DNA of 64,000 nt. Source: Cherax quadricarinatus (lineage: Eukaryota > Arthropoda > Malacostraca > Decapoda > Parastacidae). Positions 53,668 to 64,000 of the stretch are shown in pieces. The notes beneath the pieces are model-generated. The model was given only the letters and a program-made list of their open reading frames with translations. It was not told the DNA's origin and ran no database searches. The translations under genes and the position numbers were made by a program. Position 1 is the first letter of the stretch, and the number at the start of each line of letters is the position of its first letter. The DNA is taken from NCBI RefSeq assembly GCF_038502225.1, contig NC_091341.1:4925903-4989902 (forward strand), given 5' to 3'.

Positions 53668-53716
53668 ATTTGTATTGATAAAGCCACTGGATGGCGAAAC
53701 GTCTACAATAAAGATA
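53668..53716 (+). ncRNA. Hammerhead ribozyme-like motif (copy C, right arm; U3/A8 variant)
   Basis: TTTGTA, core TTGATAA, A, GCCA-CTGGA-TGGC, GAAACGTC, then TACAATAAAG. Stem I is TTGTA/TACAA, and the predicted cleavage triplet is GTC. Core positions 3 and 8 are T and A in place of C and G. These two bases pair in the known hammerhead fold, so the change is pair-preserving, though its activity is unknown. Confidence 0.5.
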
Positions 53717-53776
53717 CCCAGATGTTGCACATGTGTCTTAATCTCATCTTGTCGGTATTGTATACCATTCGCACAC

Positions 53777-54489
53777 AAGACAGAGGATGCCTAAGCGTAC
53801 GTAATAAGGCGAATAGATTACTGGGATTTATATCAAGAAGCGTAAGCAACAGAAGTCCAGAGGTCATACTGCAGCTTTATACATCATTAGTAAGGCCTCA
53901 CCTAGATTATGCAGCTCAGTTCTGGTCTCCATATTACAGAATGGACATAAATTCGTTAGAAAACATTCAGCGTAGGATGACTAAATTAATACATAGCATT
54001 AGAAATCTTCCTTATGAAGAAAGATTGAAGACTCTTAAGTTACATTCACTTGTTAGACGAAGAATGAGGGGAGACCTGATCGAAGTGTATAAGTGGAAGA
54101 TTGGTATTAATAAAGGGGATATTAACAAGGTCTTGAGGATATCTCTCCATGAGAGAACCCGCAGTAATGGATTTAAATTAGATAAGTTTAGATTTAGAAA
54201 GGACATAGGAAAGTATTGGTTTGGAAATAGGGTAGTAGATGAGTGGAACAGTCTACCTAGTTGGGTTATTGAGGCTGGGACTTTGGGTAGTTTCAAATTT
54301 AGGTTGGATAAGTACATGAGTGGGATGGGTTGGATTTGAGTGGGACTTGCACATCGGAGCTTGTTTCTTGGGTGGCATTGAAAATTGGGTTGGTCAAATG
54401 TTTGTTAGTGGGATGAATTGTAAAGGACCTGCCTAGTATGGGCCAACAGGCCTGCTGCAGTGTTCCTCCTTTCTTATGTTCTTATGTGT
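53777..54489 (+). pseudogene. 5'-truncated CR1 copy (ORF2 C-terminus and 3' UTR)
   Basis: From CLSVRNKANRLLGFISRSVS to the stop after SGMGWI at 54339. It is nearly identical to 38383-38928 (differences such as K/R, L/I, Q/H, S/F), followed by the same 3' UTR and terminal 'ttcttatgttcttatg'. The intact frame appears longer only because it reads in from the neighbouring foldback element. It is the same subfamily as the 34.96-39.08 kb element and young. Confidence 0.92.
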
Positions 54490-55106
54490 CACGACCTTGT
54501 AAACGTTGATGAGGAGCAGGACAGTTGTTTTAAGTTTCTGGGAAAGATGGACGCACAGTATCAAAATATCTAACGTTCATGAGAAAACTATTCTGAGGAA
54601 CAGGACATGGAATGGCAGGAAAAGATGAGAAGTGGATGGAAGGAAAGGCCAAAGCTTGGTAGTGGATGAGACATTAGGGAAGGATGAGAGGGGAAACAGG
54701 GTGCAAGATGGACGGAAAAGTAGAATGGAGTTAAGGAGTGAAAATAGGGTGGAGGATGAGAGGAAAGGCAATGAGGGGGGAGAGAGAAGGCAATGTAAGG
54801 GATGGAAGTCTTGATAGGTATGAGAGGGAATGCTGGGAGGGGAAGGGAAAGGAGGGTGGGCCGGAGAAAGACGAGGCACAGCTTAATTTGCATGTCACGT
54901 GATTGCTCTAATGGGTGGCAAGACGGGGGAAGGGGAAGAACAGAGGGAGGGAGAAAGAGGAAGACAAGAACAGAAGGGAGGTGAAAAAAGTCGAAGTGCA
55001 CGAATACAAGTGGAAGGAAAGAGGGAAATAAGGGAGAAAGAGAGAGAGAGAGAGAAAGAGAGAGAAAGAGAGAGAAAGAAAAAGACAGAGAAAGAGAGAG
55101 AGAGAG

Positions 55107-55192
<86 letters not shown>

Positions 55193-55200
55193 TAGGGGAA
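54490..55200. repeat. Purine-rich region ending in (GA)n
   Basis: aaggagtgaaaa/gaggggaaac-like sequence leading to (GA)n with 'aa' and 'ca' interruptions at 55037-55187. Frames rich in Ser/Leu or Arg/Glu are compositional. Confidence 0.8.
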
Positions 55201-56082
55201 ATTAAGGTTACAAGCGAAAGAGAAGGAAGATAGAAAAGTAAGTAAAGATGGGTAGTAGTGAGAGAAGAGGATGAAGGTGTTGAGCAACATGTGCCGCTTC
55301 ATGACTCGGATAGAGCCTAATTCCTCCTCTAATTACCCCGAAATGGTTTCTTGATTAAGTTATAAAGCAGACCGTCGCAAATTCCTGGAGGCTGTGGAGC
55401 GCTTGTTACCATGTGTGCCTCAGGGAAGGAGGCTGCCGTAATGCCTTAATGGCTCTTGATCAGAGGAAATGGAGCCACACAGCCATTTGATACTTAAGTA
55501 GACATGACCGAGTTCCTTCACACCTAGCCTCATATCTATTCATCATCCTGGTCACTTCACTACCCACCCTGAGGCTAAAGAAATATCCCCTGACATAACT
55601 TTCTTCCGTCATATTAACTGAACTCTGTCTTCTCATCAATCTGTTTTTCATTTCTTGAACACACCTTCCCTCTCCACTGTATCAAGTCCCCTGGTAAATA
55701 CATCTTTTAATCTGACGTAACCTTTAATTCCAAAAACTAGAGCAGCGTACCTCGGTTTCTCTAGCGTCTTCCCACACATTAAAAGACGTGGGTTCTACCT
55801 GGGTTTTAAGTTACTATATTGCAGGATTTCTTTATAAATATACTGTAACAAATATTTATATTTTTAACTTTTGCAAAGCTATTTTCATGTAGAGCTTTTA
55901 TTTACAACATTCCATTATAATATACTCGATATCTGTATAAATGCTTTATTTACTGATAAAGATTAAGTTAAAAGTTTTAATATAATTCATGTTAGCAGTT
56001 AAGGATTTTTTCTTTCCTTAATAATAGTCTAAATGTGCAAATAGATGGAGTGACATCGGGTTCTTCTGTATTATATTACCAG
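55201..56082. other. No firm gene; possible RT C-terminal remnant on the minus strand at 55490-55800
   Basis: Minus-strand pieces such as KPRYAALVFGIKGYVRLKD, TRGLDTVERKGVFK and ESYVRGYFFSLRVGSEVTRM have the flavour of the C-terminal region after a LINE RT, but no catalytic block is present. Treat this as tentative. The rest is AT-rich. Confidence 0.3.
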
Positions 56083-56785
56083 AGGTCTGGCTAGTGTACT
56101 ACCAGAGGTCTGGCTAGTGTACTACCAGAGGTCTGGCTATTGTATTACCAGAGATCTGGCTAGTGTATTGCCAGAGGTCTGGCTAGTGTACTACCAGAGG
56201 TCTGGCTAGTGTACTACCAGAGGTCTGGCTAGTGTACTACCAGAGGTCTGGCTAGTGTATTACCAGAGATCTGGCTAGCGTATTACCAGAGATCTGGCTA
56301 GCGTATTACCAGAGATCTGGCTAGCGTATTACCAGAGATCTGGCTAGCGTATTACCAGAGATCTGGCTAGCGTATTACCAGAGATCTGGCTAGCGTATTA
56401 CCAGAGATCTGGCTAGCGTATTACCAGAGATCTGGCTAGCGTATTACCAGAGATCTAACTAATGTATTACCAGAGGTCTGGCTGGTGTATTACCAGAGGT
56501 CTGGCTAGTGCATTACCAGAGGTCTGGCTAGTGTATTACCAGAGATCTGGCTAGCGTATTACCAGAGATCTGGCTAGCGTATTACCAGAGATCTGGCTAG
56601 CGTATTACCAGAGATCTAACTAATGTATTACCAGAGGTCTGGCTGGTGTATTACCAGAGGTTTGGCTAGTGTATTACCAGAGGTTTGGCTAGTGTATTAC
56701 CAGAGGTCTGGCTAGTGTTTTACTAGAGGTCTGGCTAGTGTTTTACTAGAGGTCTGGCTTGTGTATTACCAGAGGTAATACACGA
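56083..56785. repeat. 23-bp minisatellite, about 30 units
   Basis: Unit ggctagcgtattaccagaga plus tct, in two main types: 'gtgtattaccagaggtct' at the edges and 'gcgtattaccagagatct' in the centre. A multi-unit stretch (gcg units, then 'ctaactaatg', then 'ctggtg') occurs twice, at 56265-56510 and 56530-56670, pointing to a block duplication. Confidence 0.95.
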
Positions 56786-57240
56786 AATTATTTGCCAAAC
56801 AGTGGATTGGGTCATTTCTGAAGAGCTTAAGCAGTGTGTACTTAACTAACTGCGTGGAGGACAGGTATCAGCCAGGACAGATGCACTAGTCCCACACCAC
56901 CAGTCTACCATTCTTCAGGGATATAAAGCGATTCCATCAGGGTGGCTGGCAGACGTATCCGAGTTGTTGGGTGGTGAATATAGACGTTCTCCCTCTGCTG
57001 GGCATTGGGCTTTAAGCAAGGCTTCTTTTGATGATCTGATTTACTTCACTGTATCTAACATTACATACTTCTTTGTCAGCTACCACTTTATCGTAAATGC
57101 GTTTGTACTCAGTGTGACTGGTGGCAGCACAGCGGACAATCACTTTAATACGAAGTGTCTGCAAGTCGCTTGGATGGTAAATGTTTTAAGAAAGTCTCCC
57201 GATTCATGGTTTAAAATATGTTCACACTACCAGAACGGAT
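56786..57240. other. No recognised gene
   Basis: A 107-codon plus-strand frame at 56964-57287 has no recognisable domain. It partly overlaps possible gypsy integrase remains on the minus strand. Confidence 0.35.
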
Positions 57241-57720
57241 GTACAGTTATATACACTATGTACAATAGGTTAATAGTGGATATATAGTTCATAGTGAACA
57301 GAATTTGCAGAGTATCGGAACAATTGCTGCTACCACTATAGTATACCCGTACAGAAAGCCAGCTCTTGTATGGTAGTAGCCAGTCCGAGCAGTAGAGGGA
57401 CTGAATACCCATCTCAGATTTGTTCATAGGACCAAACAGTCGAGAATCAGGTGTTCAAACCTGTTCCCCATTAGTTGGTATGGGACACAAAGATGTCGGT
57501 TTAATGAAATGCCCCGGCTTAACCAAAATACAGTTGTGGCTGGCTTTGATGCATCTTCTTCCATCTTTTCTTAAGCCTGGCCACAATTTTTTTTCAGTAA
57601 TTCTATACAAGGTTCTCGCGACTCCCAGATTGCCACCCACACAAGAGCGGTGGGGACCTTCAAGCACCTTCTGATGAAATTTAGTAGGCACTAAAAAAAT
57701 TTCTCCAGTTTTATATCCCT
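57241..57720 (-). pseudogene. Ty3/gypsy integrase remnant
   Basis: Minus strand: VLEGPHRSCVGGNLGVARTL, YRITEKKLWPGLRKDGRRCI, KASHNCILVKPGHFIKP and LCPIPTNGE correspond to the integrase N-terminal zinc-binding region and its linker ('GHLGVxRTxxRL...YWPGMxxDV...C..C...K'). Next comes FEHLILDCLVL-like near 57440, where the first core Asp would be. The His and Cys ligands are partly lost. It belongs to a different gypsy family from the intact element at 20-26 kb. Confidence 0.7.
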
Positions 57721-58713
57721 TAAGCCTTTGCCAGTATTCACGGAGTCTTTCCTCCTAAGACGTCCATTCTTAGCCCTCAAAAAAGAAGAGGGTACAGGTT
57801 TAGCCTTAGTTTGAGACACTTCAACTCTCAGAGTCATTCCTTCAGGAATGGAAATGGAGCATCCGGCAATCCTACCGGACTGCCTGTCCTCTCTTCCATC
57901 TCCTTCAGTCTAAGACTAAGATAACATGGAAGAATGTGGTTGTGTATAACTGCCCTCGGCTTACGCCACTGAGCAGTCATTGCTGGATTGTTTGTAAGTT
58001 AGTGTGTCAGCTAGTCTCTGAGCTTAAATGGTATTCCACATGACAATGTTACTAGTGTAACTGGGGGTCATCCACCCTCGCCAAATTGTATTTACCTTCT
58101 GGTAGGATTTCTTTTAAAGTTCTGTGGATCCGCTGGAGGTGGATAAGAATGAGGGCAAGAGAATCTGAGAGGAAATGTCCTCTTGCTATGATTCGTCCGG
58201 AGGAACGTTAAGGATTTTCTCTAGCATAGAATTTAGGAGGGAGTCGTAATTTCTCAGTATGAAGCTAACAAAGGATAGAGAGTATTATAAGAAATGGGTT
58301 AGTGTAGGAAAAGATAGGCATCTGATGAGGGGATAGACGGCATCGTAAGCATCAGTGTCAAACGTAGAACATCAAGGAGATTACAATTACTGGGATCAAG
58401 GATTAACTCCTTGTAGGCCAGTGGTAACTTGGTCAATGGTGCATTTACGGAATACTACTTCTCATTTCGAGAGTTTAAGAGAGGCCTATATTCTCTCCCT
58501 GATCACTGATAATTCCGAGGTCTTCTAGTAGGGATCTGTGGTGCCCATTAGTCTTTCATCAGACAGGAATTAGATACTGAGCGCGCTCTAACCATTTTGA
58601 TGGCACAACAGGAAAAGATAATAGAATCTATGTAATTCAGTTCGATTTCGTACTTACGAAAAAAGTTTTGAGTTACTTTTAGATAAATAGATAACGGTAG
58701 TGTTTGCGCGCAC

Positions 58714-58715
<2 letters not shown>
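57721..58715. other. No recognised gene
   Basis: May hold more of the decayed minus-strand gypsy element upstream of the integrase piece, but I could not identify RT or RNase H motifs. Confidence 0.35.

Positions 58716-58746
<31 letters not shown>
58716..58746. repeat. (GT)n microsatellite
   Basis: About 15 GT repeats directly before the MITE-like terminus. Confidence 0.9.
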
Positions 58747-58750
<4 letters not shown>

Positions 58751-58815
58751 GTGCCGAATAGGTAAAATTGGTCTACCGGCAAGAACTCATTTAAAATTAA
58801 GTCCTTTCTAATGCA
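58747..58815 (+). mobile_element. Left end of the MITE-like family
   Basis: tgtcgtgccgaataggtaaa, then attggtctaccggcaagaac and 'tttaaaattaagtcctttct'. The first 14 bases are the inverted counterpart of 6190-6203. No right end is seen nearby. Confidence 0.5.
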
Positions 58816-58849
58816 AATTTTGGGAACCCATAGTCTGGGAGAAGTACAT

Positions 58850-59600
58850 AAAAAGGCTTAGAGGAAAAATATACCGGCCATTTTTTATAAATGCACAAAT
58901 GGGTAGGTTCTATTATGCATCATGGTACATAAAGTTTCGAAGACACATTGATGGCACAAATATGTTGGAGTATATGAAACACAAGGTTTGAGGTAGACAC
59001 TACATGTGTTTGTCATAGCAGAAAACTTGCTGCTCTGGGATCCTTACATGCTCTTATGAGTTTTTTGCCTAGTTTCTTAATGAATCTGGAAAATGTTTCT
59101 TCCCAAAAGCCTAGTCACTCTCTGAACCTATGGGAACACCCATGTAATGATGGGCGGGTTCACTAGACTTTTAGAACTCTCTGAAGCTGGCAGCTGCCTC
59201 TCCTTCATCCCTGCTGTAGTGGAGATAAGTATTAGGCAGTGAGGATGCACATGTGTAGTCCCACATCACCTGCTTGCCGTCCGTCCAGGCTTGCAAAGTA
59301 ATTTCGTCTGGAAGTTTTTTTCGTCTGGACGATTTTGGAGTGGTTCCCGTACTGGGAATCCGGCTTCCTTTGATGATGTTAACTTCTTCATGCCTCGCAA
59401 TCTTTCCTTCAGATCTATATCTAACACGACCGTGGTACCAGAATCGGGCTGCCGCAAGTACACCTGTGTTTGGTGAGGCTACGGGCAGGAAGCCGAAGCA
59501 TAGCAAAGATAGGAATGGTCTAAATGGAATTCGGGACAGCCAACGGAAAATCCCTCGCACGAGAAGCTCTCACTGCCAACAGGCGAGCTCTGTCCTCCCC
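58850..59600 (-). pseudogene. C-terminal domain of a LINE-type RT polyprotein, decayed
   Basis: Minus-strand blocks: RFWYHGRVRYRSEGKIARHE, then LPDEITLQAWTDGKQVMWDY and TCASSLPNTYLHYSRDEGEA near 59450-59190. SEPAHHYMGVPIGSE, then LGFWEETFSRFIKKLGKKLI and DPRAASFLL follow near 59160-59020. This is a recurrent post-RT domain in invertebrate RT polyproteins ('DGxTLxPW..GK.xxWDxT', 'PxxxETLGxWG', 'RSxxFLxQ'), which I recognise but cannot assign to a clade with confidence. Stops and frameshifts interrupt it. Confidence 0.65.
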
Positions 59601-59681
59601 TACACATTTTTTCCCCACTAGTTATTGTCAGTCATATTGAAGAGATTTTTAAGTAATATTTGGGGTAGGGATGTACGAGGT
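59601..59681. other. Short unassigned spacer
   Basis: No feature seen. Confidence 0.3.
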
Positions 59682-59764
59682 GTGTGTGTGTGTGTGTGTG
59701 TGTGTGTTAGTTAAATACCATTTTGTCCAAGGCACTTGTCACCAAGACACTTGGCCTGTTTCTC

Positions 59765-59843
<79 letters not shown>

Positions 59844-59868
59844 TGTGTGTGTGTGTGTGGGGGTGCAT
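59682..59868. repeat. (GT)n microsatellites
   Basis: Two tracts (59682-59707 and 59768-59868) separated by unique sequence. The second abuts the CR1-like insertion. Confidence 0.95.
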
Positions 59869-59878
59869 TTTTGTGTGT

Positions 59879-60396
59879 ACACTCACCTAATTGTACTCGC
59901 CTATTTGTGGTTGCAGGGGTCTAATCACAGCTCCTGGCCCCACCTCTTCACTGGTCGCTACTAGGTCACTTTTCCTGCTCCATGAACTTTATCATACCTC
60001 TTCTTAGAGCTATGTATGGATACTGTCTCCACTACATCACTTCCCAGACTGTTCTGCTTCCTGACAACTCTGACTGAAGAAATACTTCCTAACATCCCTA
60101 TGATTCATCTGAGTCTTAAACTTCCAACTGTGTCCCCTCTCAGGAACATACTGTCTCTCTCTCAACCTTGTCAATTCCTCTCAGTATTTTATATGCTGTT
60201 ATCATATCCCCCCTATCTCTCCTGTCCTCCAGTGTCTTCAGGTCGATTTCCATTAACCTCCCCTCGAAGGACATACCCCTTAGCTCTGGGACTAGACTTG
60301 TTGCAAACTTTTGCGCTTTCTCTAATTTCTTTAAATGCTTGGCTAGGTGTGGGTTTCAAACTGGTGCTGCATACTCCAATATAGGTCTGACCTAAT
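59879..60396 (-). pseudogene. Second CR1-like copy, 3' end only, inserted in (GT)n
   Basis: Matches 11615-12120: actcacctaattgtactcgc, 'gctcctggccccacctcttc', 'gtatggatactgtctccact' and 'ggtgctgcatactccaatat'. On the minus strand it encodes degraded ARCGFQTGAAYSN-complement/VVSKWNSL-type C-terminal RT sequence. It breaks off at 60392, just before the RT core, into 'aattgtgtgtgtgtg'. Both flanks are GT-rich, as for the 11.6-kb copy. Confidence 0.85.
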
Positions 60397-60600
60397 TGTG
60401 TGTGTGTGTGTACGTTGACTGGTTATATAAAATCAAATGTTTCAATAAAAAAAAAAAGAAATAAGAAAAACTGTGGAAAAATTCTCTTTTATAGTAATAA
60501 CAACAGTTTATGCATTGTCATCCAATATCACTATATACAGTGTGAAAATTTTCAGCAAAATTTGCCGGTAACGTTGATGGCTATCAAGTTACCAGAGGCT
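60397..60600. other. AT-rich spacer
   Basis: No recognised feature after a short (GT)n. Confidence 0.35.
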
Positions 60601-60694
60601 GTAGTTGAAGGATGAGGGAGGGAGAAGGGAGGGAGGAGGGAGGGTTGAGGGAGGGAGGAGGGAGGGCGGGAGGGAGGGAGAGAGGGAGGGAGGG

Positions 60695-60764
<70 letters not shown>

Positions 60765-60800
60765 GGAGTAAGGGAGGGTGAAGGAGAGACAAGGGTGATG
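60601..60800. repeat. (GGGA)n/(GA)n purine tract
   Basis: gagggagg-type repeats, then (GA)n at 60699-60760. Confidence 0.93.
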
Positions 60801-60974
60801 GGAGGGAGGTTTACGAAGGACTGTGTGTGGCGGAGGATGAGAGGAAGAGTAAATTCCTTCAAGTTTATGAAGGACGAGGTAAACCATAGAATTGACGAAG
60901 GAAAAAAGATGGGTGGTACACTGAGGTACATTTGAAAACAAAGATCATTATCCATGGAATCAGAGAAGAGAATG

Positions 60975-61480
60975 TACGAGTGGTATCAACACTCTTATAT
61001 GGGTGTGAAGCATGAGTTGTGAATGTTGCAGCGAGGAGGAGGCTGCAGGCAGTGGAGATGTCGTGTCTAAGGGCAATGTGTGGTGTAAATATTATGCAGA
61101 GAATTCGTAGTGTGGAAACTAGGAGGTGTGGAGTTTCTAAAAAGTATTAGAGGGCTGAAGAGGGTTTGTTGAGGTGGTTTGATCATTTACAGAGAATGGA
61201 GCAAAGTAAAATGACTTGGAGTGTGTATAAATCTCAGTTCTAGGGAAGGAGGGGTAGGGGCCGTCCTAGGAAAGGATGGAGAGGGTAAAACAGGTTTTGT
61301 GTGCAAGAGGCTTGGACATACAGCAAGCATGCGTGAGCGTGTTACATAGGATTGAGTGGAGATGAATGGTTTTTGGGACGTGATTAACTGTTGGAGTGTG
61401 GTCAGGGTATTATTTTGTGAAGGTATTCAGGGAAACCGGTTAACTAGACTGCACTTTAACGGAGGGATTTGGGATATTTG
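60975..61480 (+). pseudogene. Decayed non-LTR RT C-terminal region
   Basis: Plus-strand pieces: EWYQHSYMGVKH, STLLYGCEAWVV-like, RRRLQAVEMSCLRAMCGVN, ETRRCGVSKKY, EEGLLRWFDHLQRMEQSKMT and GRRGRGRPRKGWRG. The 'LLYGCE', 'LRAMCGV', 'RWFGHxxRM' and 'GRPRxxW' order is typical of the region after the RT core in L1/RTE-like elements. Several stops interrupt it, and the catalytic core is absent. Confidence 0.7.
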
Positions 61481-61539
61481 CTGTTTGGAGTGACATCTGA
61501 ACTGTCGTATCTGCGAGCCTCTGCAAAGACAGTTATAGT

Positions 61540-61620
61540 GTGCATGATGGTGAAAACGTTTTCTTATTTTTGGGTCACCTTGCCTCAGCGGGAGACGGCC
61601 AGCGTGTTGAAAAAAAAATA
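61540..61620 (-). repeat. Copy of the 49.5-kb interspersed repeat (start)
   Basis: gggtcaccttgcctcagcgg and gccagcgtgttgaaaa are the reverse complement of 'ttcaacacatcggctg...aaggcagggtggcccaaa' at 49539-49580, again next to a (TA)n tract. Confidence 0.6.
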
Positions 61621-61676
61621 GTTTTGTCCTGTGTTGACGCTCTTACCTATAGAAAAATGGTGATAATGAGAAATAC

Positions 61677-61677
<1 letters not shown>

Positions 61678-61760
<83 letters not shown>

Positions 61761-61895
61761 GCAAATAGATAGATAGATAGAGAAAAGAGAGAGAAAAAAG
61801 AAAAAGAGAAAAAGAGAAAGAAAAGAGAGAGAAGAGAGAGAGAGAAGAGAGAAGAGAGAGAGAGAGAAGAGAGAACAGAGAAGAGAGAGGAGAGA

Positions 61896-61970
<75 letters not shown>
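61678..61970. repeat. (TA)n, (GATA)n and (GA)n microsatellite cluster
   Basis: (TA)n 61678-61757, a few 'gata' units, then interrupted and finally pure (GA)n to about 61970. Confidence 0.95.
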
Positions 61971-61973
<3 letters not shown>

Positions 61974-62837
61974 GAAAAGATTTTTATAGGCCTACCCTCT
62001 GTCACCCAGGTAACTGATCTCCCCTCCGGCTTATGATGCTCGATACTCGCCAGGCCTTAGGGGATGAGGCGAGGCGAGAGAAGGGAGAAAAGGAAATGAA
62101 GGCAGAAGAGGAAGGGAAGGTAGAGGAGGAGGAGGAAGAGGCAGATGAGGAGGGAGAAGTGAGGCACGGGCCGGCTTGAAGAAACTAAGCAGGCGGGCAG
62201 GAAAGTGACACAAACATATTGCTTTGTATGTTACCTGTCCAAGGCAAGACGTGAGCGAGTGACTTAGGAAGGAAGACGGGAAGGGGGAAGAGGATAGAGG
62301 AGAGGAAGGGGGAGAGGAAGAGAGAGGGAGGAAACGAGAGAAAGCAAAGGAGCTAATCGACTGGGAAAGAATAAACGAGAGAGAGAATGCAAGAAGGGCG
62401 GCCAGCTTCCTCATAATAGCCGTCACGCTCTGCTAATTCCCGATCAATAACGTAGCTAGGCACGAGGCAGCAGCAGACGCAAGTAAATTGCCCTTAACGG
62501 GATGTTTTCTGCGACTTAGTCGATAACGGTCCACGACACATGCTGGAATGGGTATCGCTGGCTCATGTTATATGTCTGATCTTCTGCTCTGGCTTAGATT
62601 CAAGGTAATAATATTTTCGACTCACCGAGATAACGCTCAAGATTGCTGTTATTTTTAGCTCTTTTACTATTAAGTAACGGGTGTTTGAGCCGACATTGTT
62701 AGACGGAATTTCAGGCTGATAGTTTGACGTTTGTGTGTAATGATAAATGTAATAAGAAACTCAGTTTGGAGGGTGAAAGTGAAATTAGCCATGATGGTGT
62801 TACTAAGTAGGAGAGAAGCCTGTATATATCACTGGTG
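61971..62837. other. No recognised gene
   Basis: Purine-rich at 62065-62345, otherwise unremarkable. The minus-strand Ser/Leu/Pro frames are compositional. Confidence 0.45.
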
Positions 62838-63178
62838 GGTTGGTGGAGCAACGTACACGGTAGCTTCTCTGGTGGGTTGGTGGAGCAACGTACACGGTAG
62901 CTTCTCTGGTGGGTTGGTGGAGCAACGTACACGGTAGCTTCTCTGGTGGGTTGGTGGAGCAACGTACACGGTAGCTTCTCTGGTGGGTTGGTGGAGCAAC
63001 GTACACGGTAGCTTCTCTGGTGGGTTGGTGGAGCAACGTACACGGTAGCTTCTCTGGTGGGTTGGTGGAGCAACGTACACGGTAGCTTCTCTGGTGGGTT
63101 GGTGGAGCAACGTAAATGGTAGCTTCTCTGGTGGGTTGGTGGAGCAACGTACACGGTAGCTTCTCTGGTGGGTTGGTT
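62838..63178. repeat. 37-bp minisatellite, nine units
   Basis: Unit ggtgggttggtggagcaacg followed by tacacggtagcttctct (37 bp), almost identical. One unit has 'taaatgg' in place of 'tacacgg', and the last has 'ggttgagcgag'. The threefold minus-strand frames arise from the 37-bp period. Confidence 0.96.
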
Positions 63179-64000
63179 GAGCGAGTCATCGGTATATATA
63201 CACTAGACAGAGGAGAATGCACTTTGACTTTTTTGTTTTTCCAACAAAAGAGCTTGTGATAGCTTCTAGACTAAACTTATGCTGAACTCTAACTTGAAGA
63301 ATGAAAGCTAAAATATCCTGGTTGGATCAATTTCCAACTAACCCATTGGATGTGAATCTTTAGTCGACGTCTAAGACTGACCGAAACCCCCATCTAAATA
63401 TTAAACTCCAATTTGTGTGTTACTTGTGAATTTATTTAACTTGCTAGATGAAAGACAAGGTGGTAATGATTGGGAAATGTTACATTATTCGTGAGAATAG
63501 CTAAATTCTTAAGAATCCTACACCGCCTTGGTAATGGCGGAGAGAAATAACCTGATCTTAACACAAGAAAGAGGAATGCAGCCTTAATTTCTTGAAACAA
63601 CACATTTAATCGACATCAGAGCAATCCTTTTACATTGGGAAAAATGTTATAATATTCCACGAAGTAATAGTGTGTGAATCTGGCTCAGCTTGAGTTCCAT
63701 TACAGTGGTTAGACAATGGTGAAAGCCGACGAGTGGAAAATTAAGATACTGCAGAGAAGCCTTTTATTAAAAGGATTCTCTGTTACCAGTGTATGTTCAG
63801 TTGTAGTTTAAGCATTTGTTTCGGAGAACTGTTTCTTTTTAGAGAAGGAAGTTTAGAGGACGTGTGAGAACGACAGTGTGTGGGGCGTTTGCCCGAGATA
63901 TTTGATGCAATGCATGGGTAATAATTTCAATGACACGATTTATGATGTTGGGAATTTAACGTTACTTCCTCAGCGTTAAATGCCTTACGATTTCATTCTG
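63179..64000. other. No recognised gene
   Basis: AT-rich with no conserved frame, repeat or structure that I can support up to the window end. Confidence 0.4.

Larger units (their letters stand above)
53307..53776. mobile_element. Foldback element with inverted hammerhead motifs (copy C), 13-bp TSD
   Basis: About 470 bp bracketed by aagacagaggatg (53294-53306 and 53777-53789). The left arm starts agattaagacacatgtgcaa and the right arm ends ttgcacatgtgtcttaatct plus catcttgtcggtattgtata. In the middle, a block of about 85 bp (gaggtaatcagtccctcaac to cacgactatg) is present twice in direct orientation before its inverse. It lies immediately upstream of, and apparently at the edge of, a truncated CR1 copy. 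Confidence 0.75.

Noticed and set aside
53617..54339. A 240-codon gene starting MTSSSVHSSTVF
   Set aside because: The first part is the foldback element read through in frame; only the CR1 C-terminus from CLSVRNKANR on is genuine.
54577..55302. Ser/Pro/Leu-rich minus-strand frames
   Set aside because: They arise from a purine-rich strand and (GA)n; no conserved motif.
56964..57287. 107-codon plus-strand frame as a host gene
   Set aside because: No recognisable domain, and it overlaps possible antisense integrase remains.

Overview
The window is a repeat-dominated stretch of an invertebrate nuclear genome. I infer a malacostracan (probably decapod) crustacean. The grounds are the repeat mix: CR1-like and I-like non-LTR elements, a GIY-YIG Penelope-like element, foldback repeats with hammerhead motifs, long (GT/CA)n, (TA)n and (GA)n tracts, and many minisatellites. 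This is recognition of families, not a database result. I found no convincing host protein gene, rRNA or functional tRNA. Every long reading frame is either transposon-derived or a by-product of a tandem array that happens to lack stops.

Layout. 1-6005 is one 32-bp minisatellite, fused to the remnant of a terminal-inverted-repeat element (to 6203). 6440-8345 is a decayed minus-strand I-like non-LTR element with RT and RNase H remains, and 8520-8782 is a CR1 3' end. 9950-14200 and 29250-34790 are two diverged versions of one compound repeat: unique leader, 16/17-bp 'gaggtcatagttggg' minisatellite, (GT)n, and a recurring approximately 180-bp module. The first version carries a minus-strand CR1-like insertion (11615-13516) inside its (GT)n tract. 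14271-14711 is a foldback element with a hammerhead-like motif in each arm. 17322-29190 holds a Ty3/gypsy element with intact gag and pol (20499-25942), bracketed by truncated LTRs and two arrays of the same 21-bp minisatellite.

The second half. About 34960-39075 is a nearly full-length CR1 element: ORF1 with an SGNH-esterase domain, ORF2 with endonuclease and RT, one frameshift in each. A 5'-truncated relative lies at 53777-54489. 41060-41960 is a decayed RT. 46712-49440 is a minus-strand Penelope-like element (RT plus GIY-YIG) split by an 881-bp compound tRNA-derived SINE block with a 12-bp target duplication. 51976-52575 and 53307-53776 are further foldback elements with hammerhead-like motifs. 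56083-63178 holds a 23-bp minisatellite, gypsy integrase and RT remnants, a second CR1-like copy in (GT)n, microsatellites and a 37-bp minisatellite.

The most interesting signal is a set of type-I hammerhead-ribozyme-like motifs at 14303-14361(-), 14589-14650(+), 42519-42577(-), 52029-52085(-), 52244-52300(+), 52483-52537(+), 53336-53392(-) and 53668-53716(+). Stems I and II change in a compensating way between copies. The motifs sit in short palindromic elements, two of which have 12-13 bp target duplications, and a Penelope-like element with a GIY-YIG domain lies in the same window as a plausible relative of their mobilising machinery.
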